NCBI GenBank assembly: GCA_002729755.1
Contig: PBYT01000019.1
Span: forward strand, 51,849-105,442
Direction of reading: 5' to 3'
DNA: 53,594 nucleotides
From: Flavobacteriaceae bacterium
GTDB taxonomy: Bacteria; Bacteroidota; Bacteroidia; Flavobacteriales; Flavobacteriaceae
This document shows positions 43,665 to 51,512 of this stretch, piece by piece (position 1 is the first letter of the stretch; each line of letters begins with the position of its first letter). Below the pieces are notes generated by a model. It had not been told where the DNA came from. It did no database searches and worked only from the letters and a program-made list of their open reading frames with translations. Made by a program: the position numbers and the translations under genes.

Positions 43665-44714
43665 ATGAAATTATCACACTTTGAATATAATTTACCAAAG
43701 ACAAGATTAGCTAAACATCCAACACCAGAAAGAGATGAGTGTAAGCTAATGCTAGTAGATAGATCTGATCAGTCAATAAAACATTTAATCTTTAAGGATA
43801 TAGTTGATTTTTTTGAAGAAGGGGATGTTATTGCCCTTAATAATACTAAAGTTTTTCCTGCAAGACTATTTGGAAATAAGGAAAAAACAGGGGCAAGAAT
43901 TGAAGTGTTTCTTTTGAGGGAGTTGAATGATGAGCAGAGACTATGGGATGTGTTGGTAGATCCTGCAAGAAAAATAAGAATAGGTAACAAGTTATATTTT
44001 GGAGAAGATGAAAGTTTAGTTGCTGAAGTGATTGATAACACAACATCAAGAGGAAGAACTTTAAGATTTCTTTATGATGGTCCATATGATGAATTCAGGG
44101 CTAAATTAGATGAACTTGGAGAAACACCACTTCCAAAGTATATTGATAGACCAGTTGAAAAAGAAGATAAAAATAGATTTCAAACAATTTACGCAAAACA
44201 TGAAGGAGCTGTAGCTGCCCCAACTGCTGGACTTCATTTTTCAAAACATCTTTTGAAAAAACTTGAAATTAAAGGAGTTCATTTACCGGAGATCACTCTT
44301 CATATTGGGCTTGGAACGTTTAGTCCAGTTGATGTTGAGGATCTTTCAAAGCATAAAATGGATTCAGAAGAATTAATAATTTCTAAGGATACGGTAAACA
44401 TTATCAATAATGCCTTGAAAAATAAAAAAAGAATTTGTGCTGTTGGAACTACTGTTATGAGAGGTCTTGAAAGTTCAGTTTCATCTATTGGAACTTTAAA
44501 TGATTATAATGGATGGACACATAAATTTATTTATCCACCTTATGATTTCTCATTAGCAAATTCAATGATAACAAATTTTCACATGCCAAAATCAACCTTA
44601 TTAATGATGGTTTCAGCATTTGGAGGTGTTGATATAATTATGAAAGCTTATAAAGAAGCAATAAAGAAAAAATATAACTTTTTCTCATATGGTGATGCAA
44701 TGATGATAATCTAA
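43665..44714 (+). CDS. queA: tRNA preQ1(34) S-adenosylmethionine ribosyltransferase-isomerase
   Basis: Penultimate step of queuosine synthesis: moves the ribosyl part of SAM to preQ1 in the anticodon of target tRNAs. 349 residues. N-terminal FEYNLPKTRLAKHPTPERDECKL; LNNTKVFPARLFGNK; the GAVAAPTAGLHFS motif; LHIGLGTFSPV; and PPYDFSLANSMITNFHMPKSTLLMM. A separate transcription unit within the run, with a promoter in the 58-bp gap after aroA. Followed by a prenyl synthase 11 bp later. Confidence 0.97.
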   Translation: MKLSHFEYNLPKTRLAKHPTPERDECKLMLVDRSDQSIKHLIFKDIVDFFEEGDVIALNNTKVFPARLFGNKEKTGARIEVFLLRELNDEQRLWDVLVDPARKIRIGNKLYFGEDESLVAEVIDNTTSRGRTLRFLYDGPYDEFRAKLDELGETPLPKYIDRPVEKEDKNRFQTIYAKHEGAVAAPTAGLHFSKHLLKKLEIKGVHLPEITLHIGLGTFSPVDVEDLSKHKMDSEELIISKDTVNIINNALKNKKRICAVGTTVMRGLESSVSSIGTLNDYNGWTHKFIYPPYDFSLANSMITNFHMPKSTLLMMVSAFGGVDIIMKAYKEAIKKKYNFFSYGDAMMII

Positions 44715-44725
44715 AAATAAATGTT

Positions 44726-45697
44726 TTGAAGATTATCGAGAAAATTAAAGAGCCAATTGCAAAAGAATTTGAGATCTTTGAAACTGAGTTTAAAAACTCG
44801 GTTAACTCAGGTATCCTTATTCTAAATGTCATATTAAAATTCATGATAAATAGAAAAGGTAAACAGGTTAGGCCAATATTAGTTCTTTTATTTGCTAAGA
44901 TGTATTCCAGTGAGAATTTGACTGAAAAATCATACCGGAGCGCTATTATTTCAGAATTAATCCACTCAGCAACTTTAATTCATGATGATATAGTAGATGA
45001 CAGCTCATTAAGAAGAGGTTTTTTATCTTTAAATGTATTATGGAATAATAAAATTTCTGTTTTAGTTGGTGATTATCTTCTTTCCAAATCTTTATTATTA
45101 TGTATTGACAATGAAGATTTTGACTTGTTAAAAATAATTTCTATAGCAGTTAAAGAAATGAGTGAAGGAGAGTTACTTCAAATTCAAAAATCAAGAAATA
45201 TTAATATTACAGAAGATGAGTATTTTGAATTGACCTTAAAAAAAACTGCATCTCTTTTTTCAGCCTGTTGTAAACTAGGCTCAGCCTCAACTGGTTTAAA
45301 AAATCTTAATAAGGTTGAGGAATTTGGTCAGAATTTAGGCTTAATATTTCAGCTTAAAGATGACCTTTTCGATTATAGTTATAAGAGAATAGGTAAACCA
45401 ACAGCAATAGATATAAAAAATCAAAAAATTACATTACCTCTAATTTATACATTAAATAAAGTTAACACTTCAGATAAGAAATTTATTATAGAATCTTATA
45501 AAAACAAAAGAAAACTAAATAAGAATAAAAACAAAATATACTCAATTATAGAGCAAAATGGAGGTTTTAAATATGCTTCTGACAAAATGTTAGATTTAAA
45601 ACAAAAAAATTTATTAATTATTAACAATTTCCCAAAGAATAAGTCTAGAGAATCACTAAAGTTAATGTTAGAATATTTGATAAATAGAAAATTTTAA
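44726..45697 (+). CDS. Polyprenyl diphosphate synthase
   Basis: All-trans prenyl transferase building long isoprenoid chains, probably for menaquinone side chains. 323 residues. First Asp-rich motif LIHDDIVDD (85-92) followed by SSLRRG, second in QLKDDLFDY, with GKPTAIDIKNQK. It begins with TTG at 44726 (MKIIEKIKEPIAKE); an ATG 5 nt upstream is out of frame and meets a stop at once. The start fits remembered flavobacterial homologues. Which chain length it makes cannot be seen. Confidence 0.93.
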   Translation: MKIIEKIKEPIAKEFEIFETEFKNSVNSGILILNVILKFMINRKGKQVRPILVLLFAKMYSSENLTEKSYRSAIISELIHSATLIHDDIVDDSSLRRGFLSLNVLWNNKISVLVGDYLLSKSLLLCIDNEDFDLLKIISIAVKEMSEGELLQIQKSRNINITEDEYFELTLKKTASLFSACCKLGSASTGLKNLNKVEEFGQNLGLIFQLKDDLFDYSYKRIGKPTAIDIKNQKITLPLIYTLNKVNTSDKKFIIESYKNKRKLNKNKNKIYSIIEQNGGFKYASDKMLDLKQKNLLIINNFPKNKSRESLKLMLEYLINRKF

Positions 45698-45727
45698 TTT
45701 ACTATATTGAAATAAAAATTAGCAAAC

Positions 45728-47665
45728 TTGATAAGTAAAGAAACAATTGATAAGGTTTTTGAATTAGCTAGAGTCGAAGAAGTTATAGCAGATTTTGTTG
45801 TTCTGAAAAAATCTGGAGCAAACTATAAAGGGTTAAGTCCTTTTACTAATGAGAAAACACCTAGTTTTATTGTTTCTCCTGCCAAACAAATATGGAAAGA
45901 TTTTAGTAGTGGAAAGGGTGGTAATGTAATTGCTTTTCTTATGGAGCATGAACATTTCAATTATCCTGAATCGATAAAGTATATAGCGAATAAATATAAT
46001 ATCGAAATTGTAGAAACTAATAATTTTCCTGAAAATATTGAAAAGAAAAATGAAATAGAAAGCCTTTTCATAATCAATAAATTTGCTGTCTCATCTTTTA
46101 AGGAAAATCTAAATAAAGAAGTTTCAGATTCATTAGAATATCTAATGAATAGAGGTCTTTCAAAGAAAATTATAGATGATTTTGATTTAGGCTTTTGTTT
46201 ACCTAACAGATCTTCGTTTTATCAATCAGCTAAAACAAAAGGATTTAAAGATTCTTATCTAGAAAAAACAGGTTTAATTATTTTTAATGAGGAGAAAGTA
46301 ATAGATAGGTTCAGAGACAGGGTTATATTTCCGATAAAGAGTTTGTCTGGAAGAGTCTTAGGATTTGGAGGTAGAACAACTATATCTTCAAAAAAAACTG
46401 CAAAATATATTAATTCTCCAGAAAGTGAAATTTATAATAAAAGTAAAATTTTATATGGAATTTATGAATCAAGACAATCTATTGTTAAAGATGATCTATG
46501 TATTTTAGTAGAAGGGTATATGGATGTTTTGCAATTTCATGAAAATGGAATCAAAAACGTATTAGCCTCATCAGGAACATCATTAACTGAAGATCAGATA
46601 ACACTTATATCACGATTGACATCTAACATTGTTCTTCTATTTGATGGAGATACTGCAGGAGTTAATGCTGCGCTGAGAAGTACAGATATGATTTTGGAGA
46701 AAGGGTTAAATGTTAAAATATGCTCATTTCCTGAAGGTGAAGATCCTGACAGCTATGTAAAGGATAATAAAAAGGACAAAACTCTTGATTTTATTAATAA
46801 TAATTCAAAAGACTTTATTGAATTTAAACTTTCATTCTACAATGAGGATTTAAAAGATGAAGATAAAAAAGTTGATGTTATAAAAAGTGTAATAAAGTCA
46901 ATTTCAAAGATTCCGGATAGGTTAAAGCAGGAAGTCTATATAAAAAAATGTTCTCAAATTATTGATATTGATGAAAGTACACTTTTTAACTCATTAAATA
47001 GTACAGAAAAAAATAATAGTAGGATAACTAGGAATAGAAGGATTAGTAAAAATAATGATCTCTCAATTGTTAAGAAGGAAAAAAATATTAAGCCCCACAA
47101 TTATTTTTATGAGCTAGAAAAGCAAATAATTACAATACTTTTGAAATATGGGGAGAATGAAATAACATATGAAGATACTATCCTATCACATTCTGAAAAT
47201 GGAGATATTAAGGAGGAGAAAAAAAATATTAAATCAAAAGTTTTTGAAAAAATATTTCTAGATCTACAACAAGATGAAATTGAGCTTGCTCATCCGCCTT
47301 TTCAAAAAATATATAAAAAATTAATAGAATTATATAATAACCAAAACAAATTTGTTTTTGAAAAATTTGTAAATGAATTAGATAGTGATTTGAGTAAAAT
47401 CGCATCAGACATATTAATTTTTGATGAAAAATATTCTCTTCATGATTGGGAAAAAAGAAATATTTATGTAAAAAAAATTGGAAGTGAATTAAGTCAGCTT
47501 GTCAATGAGACATTATTGAATATGAGAAGATATTTGATCGATGAAAGAATTAAAAAACTTCAAGAGATTAATATAGATAAAAACAAAGATGAGCTTTTAC
47601 AGGAGGTGATGAGGTATTCTAGGTTAAAAAAAGTATTGTCATCAAAACTTAATAGGGTAGTTTAA
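45728..47665 (+). CDS. dnaG: DNA primase
   Basis: Makes RNA primers for replication. 645 residues, TTG start at 45728 (MISKETIDKV). An N-terminal CHC2-type domain (about 1-95), then TOPRIM (EGYMDVLQFHENG; LLFDGDTAG) and a C-terminal helicase-binding region. In the N-terminal domain the zinc ligands are replaced: Ser37, Thr40, Asp58 and Ser61 stand where Cys, His, Cys and Cys are expected. I recall similar loss in other flavobacterial primases, so it may be lineage-wide. The end overlaps the response regulator gene by 17 nt. Confidence 0.96.
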   Translation: MISKETIDKVFELARVEEVIADFVVLKKSGANYKGLSPFTNEKTPSFIVSPAKQIWKDFSSGKGGNVIAFLMEHEHFNYPESIKYIANKYNIEIVETNNFPENIEKKNEIESLFIINKFAVSSFKENLNKEVSDSLEYLMNRGLSKKIIDDFDLGFCLPNRSSFYQSAKTKGFKDSYLEKTGLIIFNEEKVIDRFRDRVIFPIKSLSGRVLGFGGRTTISSKKTAKYINSPESEIYNKSKILYGIYESRQSIVKDDLCILVEGYMDVLQFHENGIKNVLASSGTSLTEDQITLISRLTSNIVLLFDGDTAGVNAALRSTDMILEKGLNVKICSFPEGEDPDSYVKDNKKDKTLDFINNNSKDFIEFKLSFYNEDLKDEDKKVDVIKSVIKSISKIPDRLKQEVYIKKCSQIIDIDESTLFNSLNSTEKNNSRITRNRRISKNNDLSIVKKEKNIKPHNYFYELEKQIITILLKYGENEITYEDTILSHSENGDIKEEKKNIKSKVFEKIFLDLQQDEIELAHPPFQKIYKKLIELYNNQNKFVFEKFVNELDSDLSKIASDILIFDEKYSLHDWEKRNIYVKKIGSELSQLVNETLLNMRRYLIDERIKKLQEINIDKNKDELLQEVMRYSRLKKVLSSKLNRVV

Positions 47666-48293
47666 GATAACTATTCCCCATCATAAAGAGTTCAACTTTT
47701 GATTTTACTTCTAATTTTTTCATTATTCTAACTTGATATGTATTAACAGTTTTTTGATTTATCTTAAGTTTGTTAGATATGTCAATATTTCTCTTTCCTT
47801 TAATAAATAGTTTTAATACTTGAACCTCCCTTATTGACAGACTGTCCATTTTGATTTTATTATAATCCTCATTAAAATTATTCTTAAGTCTTGTAAAACT
47901 ATTAGTTTCAAAAAAGTTAAAGTTTTTATGAGCTATTTTTTCAAGAGTTTCTTTGATTTCTCTTTTTTTAGATTTTTTTGATAAGTATCCAATTGCTCCA
48001 CTTTTTAATATTTTAATTGCATGAATCTTCTCAGACTTATTAGTAAAAATTAGAACTGGAGTTTCTCTTTTAATTAATTTAATAGATTTAAGTATGTCAA
48101 AAGCATTACCATCAATTAATTCCATTTCAGTAATCACTATATCAATATTATTTGATTTAATAAATTCTTTAAAATCATATACGCTATCATAAGTTTGAAT
48201 TAATTTGAATTTGGATGAATTTTTTAATAGAGTTTTAAATCCAATTTGAATTATAGGGCTTGTATCAAGAACAATAAGATTTATTTTTTTCAA
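47649..48293 (-). CDS. NarL/FixJ-type response regulator with Glu at the phosphorylation site
   Basis: A 214-residue regulator with an N-terminal receiver (about 1-120) and a C-terminal LuxR-type HTH (SIREVQVLKLFIKGKRNIDISNKLKINQKTVNTY, split). The phospho-acceptor is Glu56 in DIVITEMEL, where Asp is normal; the acidic pair near residue 10 is Asp-Thr rather than Asp-Asp; the switch Thr (IFTNKSE) and Lys (LSKKSK) remain. So it may act without phosphorylation. The start is TTG at 48293. nadE lies upstream, 24 bp away, on the same strand. Targets unknown; no histidine kinase nearby. Confidence 0.88.
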   Translation of the reverse strand: MKKINLIVLDTSPIIQIGFKTLLKNSSKFKLIQTYDSVYDFKEFIKSNNIDIVITEMELIDGNAFDILKSIKLIKRETPVLIFTNKSEKIHAIKILKSGAIGYLSKKSKKREIKETLEKIAHKNFNFFETNSFTRLKNNFNEDYNKIKMDSLSIREVQVLKLFIKGKRNIDISNKLKINQKTVNTYQVRIMKKLEVKSKVELFMMGNSYLKLPY

Positions 48294-48317
48294 TAGAAAT
48301 TATTTTAACAATCTAAT

Positions 48318-49103
48318 TTATAAAAAATCTTTAGGAATACTACAAATAGGAATTGGAATCATTTTGTGTTTATTTTTTAAATTCAATCTTGTAAATATGT
48401 TTTTTACTTCTTTTTCACGATCGCTTAGTCTAGGATTTATTTCATTTAAATTTTGATTCATTGCCCATTCTATTTCCTTATAGCTTGCTCCAATTTGGTC
48501 TTCATCATTTCTGTCATCATCCCATAATCCATCAGTTGGAGTTGCAGAAAGGATTTCATTTGGAAGGTTTAAATGAGCAGCTAAATGACATACTTCAGAC
48601 TTTAATAGATCAGCAATAGGACTAATGTCAACTCCTCCGTCTCCATATTTTGTGAAAAATCCAATTCCAAAATCTTCCACCTTATTACCTGTTCCGACAA
48701 CTAAAAATCTGTTAATTGTTGAGAAATAATATAAGGTTAACATTCTTAATCTTGCCTTTGTGTTTGCAAGGCCAAGATCTTTTAGTTCATTAGATGTATT
48801 GGGTATAACATCTAAAAATTTATCAAACATATTTGATAGATCAACTTTATTAGATGTTACATTAGAAAAATTTGACTCTAGCCAATTAATTTGAATAGAT
48901 GAATTTGATATTTGTTCTTTATTTTGATGAATGGGCATTTCTATACACTGAACAGGGTATCCTGTTTTTGCACATAAAGCTGATGTTAATGCTGAATCAA
49001 CTCCACCAGATACTCCAATTACAAAACCATCCATATTTGATTTTTTCAGATAATCTTCTAGCCAGTTAACAATATGATTAGTTACTTTATTAGGGAATTT
49101 CAT
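48318..49103 (-). CDS. nadE: NH3-dependent NAD+ synthetase
   Basis: Last step of NAD+ synthesis: amidates nicotinic-acid adenine dinucleotide with ammonia. 261 residues, single domain without the glutaminase part. PP-loop SGGVDS at 32-37; STINRFLVVGTGNKVEDFGIGF and KYGDGGVDISPIADLLKSEV are the substrate and metal blocks; TPTDGLWDDDRNDEDQIG is the family C-terminal motif. The usual flavobacterial neighbour gldB is missing between this gene and gldC; only 53 bp separate the two divergent starts. Confidence 0.96.
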   Translation of the reverse strand: MKFPNKVTNHIVNWLEDYLKKSNMDGFVIGVSGGVDSALTSALCAKTGYPVQCIEMPIHQNKEQISNSSIQINWLESNFSNVTSNKVDLSNMFDKFLDVIPNTSNELKDLGLANTKARLRMLTLYYFSTINRFLVVGTGNKVEDFGIGFFTKYGDGGVDISPIADLLKSEVCHLAAHLNLPNEILSATPTDGLWDDDRNDEDQIGASYKEIEWAMNQNLNEINPRLSDREKEVKNIFTRLNLKNKHKMIPIPICSIPKDFL

Positions 49104-49121
49104 AAAGATTATTTTTAATTT

Positions 49122-49129
49122 TAAATTTG
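49122..49129 (+). promoter_or_regulatory. -7 element of gldC
   Basis: TAAATTTG, 27 nt before the gldC ATG. No strong -33 match. Confidence 0.35.
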
Positions 49130-49156
49130 TATAAAATTACAGCATAATTAAATCAA

Positions 49157-49486
49157 ATGAAAGAAACTAACGTCACAATCAATGTAACTCTTGATGAAAA
49201 TAATATACCAGAAAAAATCATTTGGTCCGCTCCTGATGGGGGTGTATCGGATTTTCCAGCTAAAGCTATGCTGTTATCACTATGGGATAGCAATAACAAA
49301 GAATCTTTAAAAATGGATCTTTGGGTAAAGGATATGCCAGTTGAAGAGATGAAAAATTTTATTTTTCAAACTTTTATGTCAATGAAAAATACAGTTCAAA
49401 AATCTACAAGTGATCAGAATCTAACAAATTTAGTTGATGATTTTTGCAAGGAATTCAAAAGAATAATTGATATAGATAAAGTTTAG
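49157..49486 (+). CDS. gldC: Gliding motility protein GldC
   Basis: A 109-residue soluble protein matching remembered GldC: NVTINVTLDENNIPEKIIWSA, DGGVSDFPAKAMLLSLWD, LKMDLWVKDMPVEEMK, then a C-terminal helix with LVDDFCKEF. In Flavobacterium johnsoniae gldC lies next to gldB and supports type IX secretion-linked gliding, but homologues occur in non-gliding species. No gldB or other gld/spr/por gene is in the window. Convergent with engB (2-bp gap). Confidence 0.85.
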   Translation: MKETNVTINVTLDENNIPEKIIWSAPDGGVSDFPAKAMLLSLWDSNNKESLKMDLWVKDMPVEEMKNFIFQTFMSMKNTVQKSTSDQNLTNLVDDFCKEFKRIIDIDKV

Positions 49487-49488
49487 CT

Positions 49489-50094
49489 TCAATTTAGTTT
49501 AAATTCTTTGCTGGAATTATCGATAAATTCTAATATATCCTCTAGGCCATTTTTGTTTTTTGAAGAAGAGATAATAATTTGAGGACTTACTTCCCAATTT
49601 TTTTTTATTTCTTTAGAATATGTTTTAATTTTCTCATCGATCTCTTTTTTTTTTAATTTGTCACATTTTGTAAAAATTAAAATGAAAGGAACAAAAAGTT
49701 CATTTAAATATTTCATAAATTCCAAATCAATTTGCTGAGGTTTTAGTCTAATATCTATTAATAATAAAGCAGAGAATAATTGTTTTCTATTTTTAAAATA
49801 ATTTTCATGAAGATTCTTTATTTTCTCTTTTTCTTTTTTAGAAACTTTTGCAAATCCATATCCTGGAAGGTCAACAATAAAAAATGAATTATTTATTATA
49901 AAATGATTTATTAATAAAGTTTTACCTGGTTTTGATGAAGTTTTTGCTATGGATTTCTTATTGCATAGCGCATTAATTAGAGAGGATTTTCCAATATTTG
50001 ATCTGCCAATAAAAGCAAACTCTGGTATTTTATTATTTGGGCATTCTGAAACTTTAGCACTGCTAGTAAAAAATTCAGAAGAATAAATTTTCAT
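49489..50094 (-). CDS. engB: Ribosome biogenesis GTPase EngB/YsxC
   Basis: GTPase needed for large-subunit maturation. 201 residues. G1 GRSNIGKSS at 30-38, then KPGKTLLINHF (G2 region), G3 DLPGYGFAKVS, G4 TKCDKL and a G5-like SSSKNKNG. Same strand as the hydrolase upstream (12-bp gap). This pairing upstream of mraZ is a common flavobacterial order. Confidence 0.96.
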   Translation of the reverse strand: MKIYSSEFFTSSAKVSECPNNKIPEFAFIGRSNIGKSSLINALCNKKSIAKTSSKPGKTLLINHFIINNSFFIVDLPGYGFAKVSKKEKEKIKNLHENYFKNRKQLFSALLLIDIRLKPQQIDLEFMKYLNELFVPFILIFTKCDKLKKKEIDEKIKTYSKEIKKNWEVSPQIIISSSKNKNGLEDILEFIDNSSKEFKLN

Positions 50095-50106
50095 ATTAAT
50101 AATGTC

Positions 50107-50874
50107 TTATAGTTTATTTTTCTTTAACCACTTAAACATAACTTCATTGAACTCATTAGGGAGTTCCATCATAGGGGCGTGTCCACATTTGTCAATCCAA
50201 AACAGTTCAGAGTTAGGGAGTAAAGAATTAAAATCTTCAGCAACTTTAGGAGGAGTAACTGAATCTTGATTTCCCCATATGATTGCAGTTTTATTTTTCA
50301 TTTTTGGAAGATCTTCTGACATATTATGTCTTATAGCGCTTTTAGCTAAAGCAAGTACTTTGATTACTTTTCCTCTATTGTTAACAGTTTCAAAAATATC
50401 ATCAACTAACTCTTTAGTGGCTATGGCTGGATCATAAAATACTTCTTCTGTTTTTGATTTTATGTATTCGTAGTTGCTTCTTTTTGGATAACCATCACCA
50501 ATCATTGATCTCTCATAAAGACCTGAACTCCCTGTAATCACTAGCCCTTCAACCAGTTCTGGGTAATCTCTGGTAAACAATAGTGCTACATGTCCACCAA
50601 GTGAGTTTCCAACTAAAATAATATCACTGAGTTTCTTGAATTTGACAAAATCAAATACATATTTAGCAAAGGTTTTAACATTAGTGTTAAGTATTGAAAC
50701 CTTTTCTATAGGAAGTTCTGGTATTACTACGTTATAATTCTTTTTTGGAAAATATTCATAAACGCCCTTAAAGTTGCTTAATTTTCCCATTAATCCATGA
50801 AGAATAACTATTGGCCTGCCTTCTCCACTTTCAATATAGGAAAATTCCTTTTCTACAATTAGCTCATGCTCCAT
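50107..50874 (-). CDS. Alpha/beta hydrolase
   Basis: A 255-residue alpha/beta-hydrolase. Oxyanion region LHGLMGKLSNF, nucleophile Ser91 in VGNSLGGHVAL, the acid probably Asp in WGNQDSVTPP, and the His in KCGHAPMMELP. The fold resembles the MhpC/BphD group, but no substrate can be named. Conserved neighbour of engB and mraZ in flavobacteria. Its promoter element lies at 50893-50900. Confidence 0.9.
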   Translation of the reverse strand: MEHELIVEKEFSYIESGEGRPIVILHGLMGKLSNFKGVYEYFPKKNYNVVIPELPIEKVSILNTNVKTFAKYVFDFVKFKKLSDIILVGNSLGGHVALLFTRDYPELVEGLVITGSSGLYERSMIGDGYPKRSNYEYIKSKTEEVFYDPAIATKELVDDIFETVNNRGKVIKVLALAKSAIRHNMSEDLPKMKNKTAIIWGNQDSVTPPKVAEDFNSLLPNSELFWIDKCGHAPMMELPNEFNEVMFKWLKKNKL

Positions 50875-50892
50875 AATTACTTAATTATTAAG

Positions 50893-50900
50893 CAAATATA
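50893..50900 (-). promoter_or_regulatory. -7 element of the hydrolase-engB operon
   Basis: The minus strand reads TATATTTG, 18 nt before the ATG at 50874. Confidence 0.45.
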
Positions 50901-50982
50901 TGGATAATGGACTAGCTCTATTAAACCCTTTGTAAAATACTGTAAAACAGATTGTTGCAAAAGAATAAAAAAAATTATCAAC

Positions 50983-51028
50983 AATGTGGTAAAATGTGGT
51001 AAAATGTGGTAAATTAATTTTATATTTG
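50983..51028 (+). promoter_or_regulatory. mraZ promoter with triple MraZ-type direct repeat
   Basis: ATGTGGT occurs at 50984-50990, 50994-51000 and 51004-51010, exactly 10 bp apart with AAA between copies, just upstream of the -7 element TATATTTG at 51021-51028, which is 16 nt from the mraZ ATG. MraZ is known to bind short direct repeats at one helical turn spacing in front of its own gene, so this is very likely its operator, overlapping the -33 region. A weaker TGTAAAA pair at 50931 and 50941 keeps the 10-bp step. The remainder of this 170-bp gap shows nothing else. Confidence 0.75.
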
Positions 51029-51044
51029 ATAAACTCTATAGTTA

Positions 51045-51512
51045 ATGCAACACTTTATTGGTACATATGAATGTAAGGCTGATATCAAGGGGAGGATAAT
51101 GTTGCCTTCAGCTTTAAAAAAACAATTATCTAGCAAATTGGATAAAGGATTTGTTTTAAAAAGAGCTGTGTTTAATCATTGTTTAGAGTTATACCCTCTT
51201 CTTGAATGGGAGGGATTAATGAATAGAATAAACAAATTAAATCGATTTAATAAGAAAAATATTGATTTTATTAGAAGGTTTACTGCTGGAGTTAGGTTTA
51301 TCGAGATAGATGTCTCAGGTAGGATATTGATACCAAAAGACCTAATTATCCATGCACAGATTTCACAAAATATAGTAGTTTCTTCTGCTGTTAATATACT
51401 AGAAATATGGGATAAAGTGCTTTATGAAAAAGCAATTAATGATGCAAAAACAGATTTTGGTGATTTAGCAGAAGAAGTCATGGGTTCAAATAATGATGAA
51501 GATGTATCATAA
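51045..51512 (+). CDS. mraZ: Transcriptional regulator MraZ
   Basis: First gene of the division/cell-wall cluster; a DNA-binding ring protein with two SpoVT/AbrB-like halves (ECKADIKGRIMLPSALKKQL and FIEIDVSGRILIPKDLI). It represses or tunes the cluster through repeats in its own promoter. 155 residues, normal. Start ATG at 51045. The stop lies within the start region of rsmH. Confidence 0.96.
   Translation: MQHFIGTYECKADIKGRIMLPSALKKQLSSKLDKGFVLKRAVFNHCLELYPLLEWEGLMNRINKLNRFNKKNIDFIRRFTAGVRFIEIDVSGRILIPKDLIIHAQISQNIVVSSAVNILEIWDKVLYEKAINDAKTDFGDLAEEVMGSNNDEDVS

Noticed and set aside
43769..44085. Two overlapping minus-strand frames of 79 and 90 codons inside queA
   Set aside because: Both are antisense to the conserved QueA coding region; their Ser/Leu-rich sequence is what the reverse complement of a Glu/Lys-rich gene gives.
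50875..51044. CRISPR-like array at the GTGGTAAA repeats
   Set aside because: The repeats are 10 bp apart with no spacers; position before mraZ explains them as an operator.
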